DNA of 53,704 bases, from positions 2,040 through 55,743 of the forward strand of contig WQSW01000008.1 in NCBI GenBank assembly GCA_009787695.1, given 5' to 3'. The notes below the pieces were generated by a model, which saw only the letters and a program-made list of their open reading frames with translations, ran no database searches and had not been told where the DNA came from. Of this stretch, positions 33,005 to 40,440 are shown piece after piece (positions within the stretch are counted from its first letter, which is position 1; each line of letters starts with the position of its first letter). Made by a program: the position numbers and the translations under genes. The DNA comes from Treponema sp. (lineage in GTDB: Bacteria; Spirochaetota; Spirochaetia; Treponematales; Breznakiellaceae).

Positions 33005-35209
33005 TTGTCTAGTTTTATCAAATTGCTGTTAGCGTTCATAATTTCGATTCTCGTTATTGCAGGATTTATCTTTTTGGTAGATTTTGAGCTGCTGGAATTT
33101 GTTCAAGCGCGTTTTTATAACCCATCTGTTTTTAATTCTTATATCAAAGAAAATAATATTGACGCTGATATTGCTCAAAATCATATTTACGATCTTCAAA
33201 AAAAATTTGAAACTGTTTTAAAAGACCCTTCTGTACGCCGAAGTTTTTTATATTCACAGAGCAATGAAGATATTTTTGAAAGGTCGCGTATTTTCGGCAT
33301 ACTTTTAGAAACAACAAGCGGGCTTCAATCTGTTCAATTTGTTGACAGTAACGGATTAAGACTTCACTACTCAACCTCTCCGCGTGATATTATCAGCCAA
33401 AATATTAATTCAACGGCTTACCGTAATTACAACGAAGATGTTTTAGCATTGTCTTATGATACGGTTAATGTTCTTGCAGGCAGTGATGCGAAATTTACGA
33501 TGGACGAAAAAACAGACAGGATCATTTTTTCTTTTCCGTTTAATGATTCAATGGATGTTTACAGAGGTACTGCGCTTTTTAATGTATCTGTCAGAGCCTT
33601 AGCCGAAAAATTTATAGAAGAGGGGCGTTTAAAAATTAATGAAGATGTTTCGTTGATCGGAAACCCTCCCGGTATTGTTTTAGGAATTCCAAGTTCTTCA
33701 AAATCAGATATTCTAAAAAAAATATCTGCAATATGGAACAGCGATCTTCCTGTTGCTGTTTTGTCATCGGTGCTTACAGCAAATACGGAACAAAATCGTT
33801 CCGCTCATACTTTATTCAACCGAGTCACAATTGATGCGGCAGACTCAGGCGTTAAGTATTCGCTTATTTCTTTAAAAACAGATCGCGGTCTTTTTTTCGG
33901 GCGTTTAACAAACGAGTATTTATTTACAATTTCAAATTCCATGAAGCTGATCTTACAGCTTTCTATTTTTTTAACCATCTTTCTAACGCTTTTTTTTATT
34001 TTTAATTTAAAACCTAATGCAATAACACTTGTACGAAACCGCATCAAACATCTGCGCGAAAACCTTTTTGAACAATTATATGTAAATAAAACCAGCCACG
34101 AAAGAGCAAAATGGATTCTGGAACTTGAACAGCGCCGCGAAGAAATCCGCACAGCATTAAAACGAAATCTTATATTGGGAAAACATCAAAGAAAAAATAT
34201 CGACAGTATTATAGATAAATCGTGGGATGAATTGTTAACCGTCATTAAATCAGGCAGCGGAACAGAGCAGAAAACAGAGAGTAAAGAAAGTATTGTTGAG
34301 CTTGAAGAAGTTGAAGTGTTAGACGAAGCAGAAGCGCTTGAAGAGATAGATGAAGCTGAAGAACTCGAAGAAGTTGAAGCGTTAGAAGAAATAGACGAGG
34401 CGGAAGAGCTTGAAGTAATAGAAGAACTTGAAGAGATAGATGAGGTCGAAGAACTTGAAGAGGTAGAAGTATTAGAAGAAATAGGCGAAGCAGAAGAACT
34501 TGAAGTATTAGAAGAGCTTGACGAAGTTGAAGAAATAGAAGAAGCGCAAGAGCTTGAAGTTTTGGAAGAACTAGAAGAGGTTAAGGAAAATGCCGGTGCA
34601 GAAATTAATAGAATCGAAGTAAATGATGATATTGATTTTATTGAAGAAATTGATGACAGCGAAGAAGAAATTGAAATTAATTATGTAATTGAAGCGCCCA
34701 GTTTTGCTGATCTTGAAATGGGAGCATTTGACGAAATAGAAGAGTATTTTGAATTAGATGAAATTGAAAAAGAAGCAGAATTTTCAAATATCGAAGTTCT
34801 TGATGAAATTAAAGAAACAGAAGTAATTGAAGATATTACAGAAAAAGAAGAAACCGCTTTAATTTCTCTTGATGGTTTAGATGAAATATTTGACAGAGCC
34901 GATGCCGAAGTTTATGCAAGGAAATCAATTTTTGGTTCTTCAGAAGGTCTTCTTAAAAAAGCAGAGAAAAAAAGCAAACAAAAACGAAAAGGTCTTCTTG
35001 AAGCGGCAAACAATGTATTTAAAAAAAATAAAAGAAAAAGAAAGGGAAAAGGTCTTCTTGCTCTTGCAGCCGAGATCGAACCTGAAAAATCAAAATCAGG
35101 TCTTCTTGCAACTGCCGATAAAATTAAACTAAGCAAAGAAAATATTTCCGACGAGATTGATATTGTTTCTCCGTTTTCTTCGATGTTTTCTAATTTAAAA
35201 GATGAGTAA
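33005..35209 (+). CDS. Membrane protein with extracytoplasmic sensor-like domain and long acidic repeat tail
   Basis: A 734-aa protein starting at TTG 33005; the nearby ATG at 32993 stops after two codons. An N-terminal helix (residues 4-24) and a second one (about residues 315-336) enclose a 290-residue exported domain resembling double Cache sensors. The cytosolic part starts with a charged helical segment. It then has about 100 residues of almost pure Glu/Leu/Val/Ile/Asp/Ala repeat (units like EELEEVEVLEEIDEAE, bases about 34291-34590). A basic C-terminus follows with four copies of a GLL-x-x-A motif (34946, 34991, 35051, 35099). No catalytic domain is present. A scaffold or receptor role is inference. 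Confidence 0.7.
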   Translation: MSSFIKLLLAFIISILVIAGFIFLVDFELLEFVQARFYNPSVFNSYIKENNIDADIAQNHIYDLQKKFETVLKDPSVRRSFLYSQSNEDIFERSRIFGILLETTSGLQSVQFVDSNGLRLHYSTSPRDIISQNINSTAYRNYNEDVLALSYDTVNVLAGSDAKFTMDEKTDRIIFSFPFNDSMDVYRGTALFNVSVRALAEKFIEEGRLKINEDVSLIGNPPGIVLGIPSSSKSDILKKISAIWNSDLPVAVLSSVLTANTEQNRSAHTLFNRVTIDAADSGVKYSLISLKTDRGLFFGRLTNEYLFTISNSMKLILQLSIFLTIFLTLFFIFNLKPNAITLVRNRIKHLRENLFEQLYVNKTSHERAKWILELEQRREEIRTALKRNLILGKHQRKNIDSIIDKSWDELLTVIKSGSGTEQKTESKESIVELEEVEVLDEAEALEEIDEAEELEEVEALEEIDEAEELEVIEELEEIDEVEELEEVEVLEEIGEAEELEVLEELDEVEEIEEAQELEVLEELEEVKENAGAEINRIEVNDDIDFIEEIDDSEEEIEINYVIEAPSFADLEMGAFDEIEEYFELDEIEKEAEFSNIEVLDEIKETEVIEDITEKEETALISLDGLDEIFDRADAEVYARKSIFGSSEGLLKKAEKKSKQKRKGLLEAANNVFKKNKRKRKGKGLLALAAEIEPEKSKSGLLATADKIKLSKENISDEIDIVSPFSSMFSNLKDE
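34946..35107 (+). repeat. Four GGTCTTCTT micro-repeats encoding GLL motifs
   Basis: GGTCTTCTT occurs at 34946, 34991, 35051 and 35099 (45, 60 and 48 nt apart, all in frame). The encoded motifs are GLLKKAE, GLLEAAN, GLLALAA and GLLATAD, each set in Lys/Arg-rich sequence. Confidence 0.8.
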
Positions 35210-35213
35210 CAAA

Positions 35214-36209
35214 TTAGCGCATTAAAATCAGCGGATTAACCGTAGCTCCGTTTTTAAAAACTGTAAAATGCAGATGAGGACCGGTACTTAAACCGGTGTT
35301 ACCGACATCGCCGATGCGTTCATTCTGAGCGACATATGCACCTGTTCTTGTCCGGATTACACTCAAGTGTCCGTAGAGGGTGCGGTAACCTGAGTGATGG
35401 TTGATTATTACATAGTTGCCGAAGACATTGTCCCATCCTACCCATCCTACCCTGCCTGCCATTGCAGCTCTGACCGGTGTGCCGACTCTTCCGCTGATGT
35501 CGATGCCGTCGTGGAATTGGCGGCGGCTTGGGTTGAAGGGGTCTCTTCTGTAGCCGTAATATGAAGTAAGAGCGCCTTGAAGCGGCCAGATAAATAAGTC
35601 GCCGTTAATCTCCTGAAGCCTTGCATAATCAAGGCGGGCGCCCGGTATAAATAGGTCTGTCCCTGTCACTATTCTTTCAGAAAAAAGTTCGTTTACTGCC
35701 TGAATTGCTTCCGGCTCTAATTTATATTTTTCTGCAACAGCGCTTAAAGTTTCGCCGTTGCGGACAGTGTGTATAATTCCGTCTTGATTTGGAATTTTCA
35801 ATACTTTGCCGACTTGAAGAAGACGGGAATTTGTAACTTTATTGACAGTAATAATTGTATCTTGATTTAAACCGAAATTGACGGCGAGCGTGCTGATATT
35901 TTCTCCGCTTTTTACTGTGTAAGAATCGTAAAGGAGGGTGCGGGTTTTAGATAGGGTATCTGCAAACTCTGTTTGTGCATCAGTATCTAAGGGTATCTCT
36001 GTATTATTGGCATCGGCGGTGATTTCTTCAAAAAGAACGCCCCCTCCTATGCCGTGTTCATCGATTGTTTCCGGAATTTGCTGTTTTTGATACTGTATAG
36101 GGCTTAAAAGAAAAACCAGACATAAAAAAGCCATTAATCTGAAGAGATTTTTGCTTTTTATACCTAAAACCGTAGTTTCAGTTATACTTTTCTCATACAG
36201 TGTTTTCAT
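35214..36209 (-). CDS. LysM-M23 family murein endopeptidase
   Basis: A 331-aa protein starting at ATG 36209; a TTG at 36245 would overlap the promoter. One membrane segment (RLMAFLCLVFLLSPI, about residues 26-40) anchors or exports it. Two LysM domains follow (YTVKSGENISTLAVNFGLN and HTVRNGETLSAVAEKYKLE), then the M23 peptidase domain. Zn ligands are in HDGIDISG, GHLSV and GPHLHFTV. LysM binds peptidoglycan and M23 cleaves cross-links in the periplasm, so a role in wall remodelling or cell separation is likely; if the active site is inactive it could be an EnvC-like activator, but all ligands look present. It is convergent with the 33005 gene. Confidence 0.93.
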   Translation of the reverse strand: MKTLYEKSITETTVLGIKSKNLFRLMAFLCLVFLLSPIQYQKQQIPETIDEHGIGGGVLFEEITADANNTEIPLDTDAQTEFADTLSKTRTLLYDSYTVKSGENISTLAVNFGLNQDTIITVNKVTNSRLLQVGKVLKIPNQDGIIHTVRNGETLSAVAEKYKLEPEAIQAVNELFSERIVTGTDLFIPGARLDYARLQEINGDLFIWPLQGALTSYYGYRRDPFNPSRRQFHDGIDISGRVGTPVRAAMAGRVGWVGWDNVFGNYVIINHHSGYRTLYGHLSVIRTRTGAYVAQNERIGDVGNTGLSTGPHLHFTVFKNGATVNPLILMR

Positions 36210-36215
36210 AAAATC

Positions 36216-36245
36216 AATATAACCTTTTTCGCAACTCAGGTTCAA
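36216..36245 (-). promoter_or_regulatory. Promoter of the M23 gene, abutting the start codon
   Basis: On the minus strand TTGAAC (36245-36240), an 18-nt spacer and TATATT (36221-36216) end 6 nt before the ATG at 36209. No Shine-Dalgarno is properly placed. Confidence 0.55.
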
Positions 36246-36268
36246 GTGGCAGCCGCTGTCAGATTGTA

Positions 36269-36829
36269 TTATTTTGCTTCACTTTCCAGCATTTTTAATA
36301 AATCTCTGATTTCTGCCGCTTGTTCGTATTCTTCTTCGGCAACCGCTTGTTCAAGTTGTTCCCTAAGAGACTTATACTTATTATCGGAAATTTCTTCAAT
36401 TTCATTCATAAAATAAGACAACTCTACCCCCGTTTGTTCAATAATTGAAGATGCAATATAGATAGGGCATTTTTTACGGGCTGCAATGGCAAGGGCGTCA
36501 GAAGGGCGGCTGTCGAGGATTAGCGGGTTTTCGTTGGTATATTCGCCGCCTGTTATTATTAACCGGGCATGAAAAACATCATTTTTTAATTCAAAAACTT
36601 CAATTTTCTTTACAGCAAGATTTACGCAGGCAAGCATATTTAAAAAAAGATCGTGAGTATGAGGGCGCACCGGATTTAATCCGTCTTTGCCGATTAAAAT
36701 CGACTGCATTTCCAAAGTGCCGATAAAAATCGGGACGGCAACTTCTTTGTCTTTCGGTTTTAACAGAACGGCGTTGCCGTGACTTGTTTTGAGAATCGAC
36801 CATATTTCACTGATGTACATATCTTTCAC
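36269..36829 (-). CDS. Bifunctional nuclease (DUF151) family protein with UVR domain
   Basis: A 186-aa protein. The N-terminal domain (VLLKPKDKEVAVPIFIGTLEMQSI, then RPHTHDLFLNML and SRPSDALAIAARKKCPIY) matches the DUF151/BFN family. The C-terminus (REQLEQAVAEEEYEQAAEIRDLLKML) is a UVR motif like those of UvrB/UvrC. Plant and archaeal relatives show DNase and RNase activity; in bacteria the role is less clear. The GTG at 36829 has AAGGA 6 nt upstream and is preferred over the ATG at 36820. It is 44 nt downstream of the polyprenyl synthase gene and probably co-transcribed with it. Confidence 0.9.
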   Translation of the reverse strand: MKDMYISEIWSILKTSHGNAVLLKPKDKEVAVPIFIGTLEMQSILIGKDGLNPVRPHTHDLFLNMLACVNLAVKKIEVFELKNDVFHARLIITGGEYTNENPLILDSRPSDALAIAARKKCPIYIASSIIEQTGVELSYFMNEIEEISDNKYKSLREQLEQAVAEEEYEQAAEIRDLLKMLESEAK

Positions 36830-36873
36830 ATTTTTTCCTTAAATCGCATCGCACGCCGCTTTAGCCGCGCAGA

Positions 36874-37914
36874 TTAACTTATTATTTTGAGAAATCCTTC
36901 AAGTAATTTTCTGCCGTCCTCGTTTATTGCAAAGCTTGCAAATTCATCTGAGTTAAAAATATCTTTTGTTTCTTTTAAAAACGATTTTGCTTTTTCTTCC
37001 GCTTCTGCAAAAACAACAGAATTGGATAAAAGATCGATCATATCTTCAACTTCAGGTGCGGTTGAGCCTGACATTTTTGCTTCGCTGAAATAATAAAAAA
37101 CTTGATTCTTTTTATCAGGGTATTTATTAAGGAATAAAAGAATTGGGAGGCTTTTTTTCCCTTCCACTATATCATCTCCGCGTTTTTTTCCATAAACACC
37201 TGTTGTAAGGTTTTTTACATCATCAAGTATTTGAAAACCGATTCCCATCGAGTCTGCCGCTTCGCCTAAAAGTTTTATTACTTCCTGCGGAGCGCCTGCT
37301 GCAATTGCACCTAACTCTACCGCTAAACGTGCAAGACTTCCTGTTTTTAAAGCGCACATTGTATAGTAGTCGTCGATCTCAGGAACAAAAGTAATTTCTC
37401 TGTGCCAATTTATATCCAGCGATTGCCCTAAATGAAGCCTTCTTATACACTCTGCCCATTTTTTTAAGATTAATTCTTTATTATTAATTTGGCTGTTTTC
37501 CAGACAAGATAAAGCTAAAAAATATAAAAACGAGCCTGAGTTTATTGCTATATCTTCGCCGAACATTTTATGAATGGAAGGTTTTCCGCGTCTTTCATCA
37601 GATCCGTCTTCGATATCATCATGTATTAAGCTTGCGTTATGCGCAAGTTCTGTAATGGGTGAAAGCGGGATAGCGTTGTCTCCGCCACCCAAAGTTTCGC
37701 AAACCAGAGACATTAACAAGGGGCGCCAGCGTTTTCCGCCTCTGAAAGTCAATTCTCTGGGCGGAGCGAGCAGCATTTTCTGCGCTTCTGTGCTTATTTT
37801 TTTACCGATAGTGCCGAACACAGTTTCCGCCCAATCAGAATTCGGTTCTTGAGGCAGCCATTGTTCCAGCACTGTTTCAATTTTTTTAAGTCTTTGTGTA
37901 TACTCTTGATCCAT
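36874..37914 (-). CDS. Polyprenyl diphosphate synthase (trans-isoprenyl transferase)
   Basis: A 346-aa class I prenyltransferase that elongates allylic diphosphates with IPP. The first Asp-rich motif is LIHDDIEDGSDERRG (DDxxD) and the second is FQILDDVKN. KRGDDIVEGKKSLPILLFL and the upstream GGKRWRPLL (IPP binding) also fit. The two residues before the first motif are small (Ser, Leu-Ile), so a C15-C20 or longer product cannot be decided. The Asp motifs are intact. Its ATG is 21 nt from the divergent rlmE start; a TATAAT ends 5 nt before it. Confidence 0.92.
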   Translation of the reverse strand: MDQEYTQRLKKIETVLEQWLPQEPNSDWAETVFGTIGKKISTEAQKMLLAPPRELTFRGGKRWRPLLMSLVCETLGGGDNAIPLSPITELAHNASLIHDDIEDGSDERRGKPSIHKMFGEDIAINSGSFLYFLALSCLENSQINNKELILKKWAECIRRLHLGQSLDINWHREITFVPEIDDYYTMCALKTGSLARLAVELGAIAAGAPQEVIKLLGEAADSMGIGFQILDDVKNLTTGVYGKKRGDDIVEGKKSLPILLFLNKYPDKKNQVFYYFSEAKMSGSTAPEVEDMIDLLSNSVVFAEAEEKAKSFLKETKDIFNSDEFASFAINEDGRKLLEGFLKIIS

Positions 37915-37919
37915 AAGTT

Positions 37920-37949
37920 ATTATACTGAATTTTAATGGCAGATTACAA
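37920..37949 (-). promoter_or_regulatory. Promoter of the polyprenyl synthase gene, overlapping the rlmE promoter
   Basis: On the minus strand TTGTAA (37949-37944, inside the rlmE coding region), an 18-nt spacer and TATAAT (37925-37920), ending 5 nt before the ATG at 37914. No Shine-Dalgarno is present. Confidence 0.6.
37922..37927 (+). promoter_or_regulatory. -10 box of rlmE, on top of the opposite -10 box
   Basis: TATACT (37922-37927) ends 8 nt before the rlmE ATG at 37936. It shares four bases with the minus-strand TATAAT (37920-37925). A matching -35 is not convincing. Confidence 0.5.
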
Positions 37950-38550
37950 GAAACCAGACCACTGGCAGCAGAAAGCGCGCAAGGAAGGGTATCCTGCCCG
38001 TTCTGTTTACAAATTAAAAGAGATTGATGAAAAACTCGGTCTTTTTAAAACATCCGGGCAAATGTTACGCATACTGGATATAGGAGCTGCACCCGGCAGC
38101 TGGAGTCTCTATGTTCTGCGTAAAATACCTTCTAACAGTTTTCTTGCTGCCGTCGATCTTTCCCCTCTTTCCCGCGAGTTTGATAAAGGGCTTTTTGATA
38201 ACGGTAATTTTTTCTTTGTTCAAGGCGATGTTACGGCACAGGATGTAGGGGAGGCTCTTTTATCAAAAGGACCTTTCTCGGTCATCATAAGCGATGCAGC
38301 GCCCAATACCACAGGCAATCATACAGTGGATTCAGCCCGTTCGCTTGGTTTGGCGGAAACCGCCGTTTCCTTTGCAGAGACTGCTCTTGTTTCAGGCGGC
38401 AATCTTGTTGTCAAAATTTTTCAAGGCAGCGGCACTGACACCCTCTTAAAACATATGAAAACTATTTTTAAAACAGCAAAGAGCTTTAAACCTCAGGCTT
38501 GCCGCGGAGAATCGGTAGAAACGTATTTTATCGGATTAAGTAAGTTATAA
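37936..38550 (+). CDS. rlmE: 23S rRNA 2'-O-methyltransferase RlmE (FtsJ/RrmJ)
   Basis: A 204-aa SAM-dependent enzyme that methylates U2552 of 23S rRNA late in 50S assembly. Features: KARKEGYPARSVYKLKEID (first catalytic Lys), LDIGAAPGSWSLYV (SAM loop), VDLSPL, ISDAAPNTTGNH (catalytic Asp), LVVKIFQGSG (catalytic Lys) and SFKPQACRGESVETYFIG (Glu). All four K-D-K-E positions are present. The length is normal. The transcript is probably leaderless, starting divergently from the polyprenyl synthase. Confidence 0.96.
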   Translation: MADYKKPDHWQQKARKEGYPARSVYKLKEIDEKLGLFKTSGQMLRILDIGAAPGSWSLYVLRKIPSNSFLAAVDLSPLSREFDKGLFDNGNFFFVQGDVTAQDVGEALLSKGPFSVIISDAAPNTTGNHTVDSARSLGLAETAVSFAETALVSGGNLVVKIFQGSGTDTLLKHMKTIFKTAKSFKPQACRGESVETYFIGLSKL

Positions 38551-38641
38551 AATTCATAAAAATATACAATAGTTTTCTTTATTTACTTCAAAATATTGAT
38601 AAATCACTAAAAAATAATAATTTATTATGTTTATTATGATA

Positions 38642-38670
38642 TTGTTAGAAATTAAATAATTTACTATAAT
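38642..38670 (+). promoter_or_regulatory. Promoter of the 38678 gene, abutting the start codon
   Basis: TTGTTA (38642-38647), a 17-nt spacer and a perfect TATAAT (38665-38670) end 7 nt before the ATG at 38678. No Shine-Dalgarno is present. It is the clearest leaderless example in the window. Confidence 0.7.
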
Positions 38671-38677
38671 TATTCTT

Positions 38678-39343
38678 ATGACGAGAGGAACTTTTATAGT
38701 AGGAAATGAATCTGCACTTTGCCGTGCCGTTGAAGCTGAAACTATTAAAAGAGTTGATAAATATGCTTGTGCGTTTATACCTAATAAACTTTCCGAAACA
38801 ATTTCGTCAGATTTATCCTCTGAATCTGAAAATGAAAAGTGTCAGTCCCTTGATTGGAATCCTTCAAGTCCTATTTCGGCAAGAGCTTTGGTGCTTGCCG
38901 CAGAAAACCGTTTAGAAGCTATTGATGAGGCGATACTTGTCTGTTCACCTCCTGTTATCCGCAGCAGCCCTTCCGGGCTTTCTTTTTCTACTGTAGAAAT
39001 TATGGTAAACGACCATATTAAAGGCTGGTTTTTTCTTGTAAAAGAAATCACAAAAATGTTTAAAAACAGGGAACGCGGAACCTTAGCCCTTGTTTATCCC
39101 GATATTGCTTCCGGCAAAGAAGTTGATATTCTGGGGGCATCGGCTCTTTCATCTTTCCGCACTTTAGTTCAATGTTTGTTATCTTCCGCCAACAAAGAAC
39201 CGTATTCAACCATCGGTTTTTCAACCACTGATTCAGGAAACGAAACCGCTTTCGCTTCTTTTATTTATAAATCCATTGATGAGCTGTCAAAACGCTCTAA
39301 CGGCAAGTTGTTTAAGTTTGGTAAGTTTAGTTTTTTTAAATAA
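38678..39343 (+). CDS. Protein of unknown function, possibly a degenerate short-chain dehydrogenase fold
   Basis: A 221-aa cytosolic protein. The central part (EAIDEAILVCSPPVIRS, then IMVNDHIKGWFFLVKEITKMFKNRERGTLALVYP, then ASALSSFRTLVQCLLSS) follows the strand-helix order of short-chain dehydrogenases. It has neither the TGxxxGxG cofactor loop nor the YxxxK catalytic pair, so an enzyme of that kind is unlikely. The similarity is my reading of the pattern and is weak. It stands alone, with its own promoter upstream and a 15-bp hairpin downstream. Confidence 0.65.
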   Translation: MTRGTFIVGNESALCRAVEAETIKRVDKYACAFIPNKLSETISSDLSSESENEKCQSLDWNPSSPISARALVLAAENRLEAIDEAILVCSPPVIRSSPSGLSFSTVEIMVNDHIKGWFFLVKEITKMFKNRERGTLALVYPDIASGKEVDILGASALSSFRTLVQCLLSSANKEPYSTIGFSTTDSGNETAFASFIYKSIDELSKRSNGKLFKFGKFSFFK

Positions 39344-39350
39344 TTATGTT

Positions 39351-39380
39351 TATAAACAGAGTTTGTAAACTTTGTTTATA
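39351..39380. terminator. Long imperfect hairpin between the 38678 gene and the signalling operon
   Basis: The arms 39351-39365 and 39366-39380 are complementary at 13 of 15 positions (one of the others can form G-U) with essentially no loop, followed by CAGCTTTTTA. It may be the terminator of the 38678 gene or an operator; a TATAAT at 39389-39394 lies just downstream. Confidence 0.5.
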
Positions 39381-39423
39381 CAGCTTTTTATAATTAGAAT
39401 ATGAAAAGGATGGATAATTTAAA

Positions 39424-40440
39424 GTGAAAACTATTTTTGTTGTGGACGATAACAATGTAAATTTGGTTTCAGCAGACGAGGCTTTGTCAAAGCATTACCG
39501 TATTTTTACTTTACCTTCCGCTGCCAGTATGTTTGAACTTTTAGAAGATATAAGACCGGACCTGATCTTATTGGATATTTTAATGCCCGATATGGACGGT
39601 TTTGAAACATTAAAACAATTAAAAGAAACAATCCATTTAGCCGACATTCCTGTTATTTTTCTTACAAGCAGAACCGATGCATCAACAGAAGCGCTTGGTT
39701 TTGAAATGGGAGTTGTTGATTTTATTTCCAAACCTTTCTCAAGACCGGTTTTATTAAATCGTATAAAAATCCATTTGGGAATTGAAGATATAATTCATGA
39801 ACGCACAGACAGTTTGATGAAATTAAAAAACGGTATTTTATCAGTTTTGGCTAACATGGTTGAAAACCGCGACGGTATTACAGGCAAACACATTGAGCGC
39901 ACAACATATTTTATCAGATTGCTTCTTAAAGTAATGATAGAAAAAAAAGTTTATTTTGATGAAATATCGCAATGGGATTTAGAGCTGGCGATTTCTTCTG
40001 CGCGTCTGCATGATATCGGGAAAATTACCATAACAGATTTAATTTTAAACAAGCCAGGAAATTTATCTGTAGATGAATTTGATACGATAAAAACCCATGT
40101 TGCAGAAGGCGAAAGAATAATCGACAGGATTATGGAAGAATCAGGTGACGAAGCGTTTTTGCAATATGCAAAATTATTTGCTGGTTATCATCATGAAAAA
40201 TGGGACGGGTCAGGTTATCCTTACGGATTAAACGGCGAAAATATTCCGCTTCAAGGGCGCATCATGGCGATAGCAGATGTTTACGATGCGCTTGTTTCCA
40301 AGCGTTCTTATAAACCTGCGCTTTCACATGCAGAAGCTGTAGATATTATCCTTAAAAACAGCGGGAAGCATTTTGATCCTGATTTGATAAAAGTATTTTT
40401 GTTATGCGAAAAAGATTTTGAAAAAGCAGGCAGTGAATGA
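39424..40440 (+). CDS. Response regulator with HD-GYP domain (predicted c-di-GMP phosphodiesterase)
   Basis: A 338-aa protein starting at GTG 39424. Residues 1-120 are a receiver domain: the acidic pair in VVDDNN, phosphoacceptor in LLDILMPDMDGFE, Thr/Ser in FLTSRTD and Lys in SKPF. Residues 140-330 are an HD-GYP domain: HDIGKI, GYHHEKWDGSGYP (intact GYP) and IADVYDALVSKRSY. With all motifs intact, hydrolysis of c-di-GMP under control of phosphorylation is the expected role. Its TGA stop overlaps the ATG of the 1636-aa kinase (ATGA), so the two are coupled and the kinase is the obvious input. Confidence 0.94.
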   Translation: MKTIFVVDDNNVNLVSADEALSKHYRIFTLPSAASMFELLEDIRPDLILLDILMPDMDGFETLKQLKETIHLADIPVIFLTSRTDASTEALGFEMGVVDFISKPFSRPVLLNRIKIHLGIEDIIHERTDSLMKLKNGILSVLANMVENRDGITGKHIERTTYFIRLLLKVMIEKKVYFDEISQWDLELAISSARLHDIGKITITDLILNKPGNLSVDEFDTIKTHVAEGERIIDRIMEESGDEAFLQYAKLFAGYHHEKWDGSGYPYGLNGENIPLQGRIMAIADVYDALVSKRSYKPALSHAEAVDIILKNSGKHFDPDLIKVFLLCEKDFEKAGSE

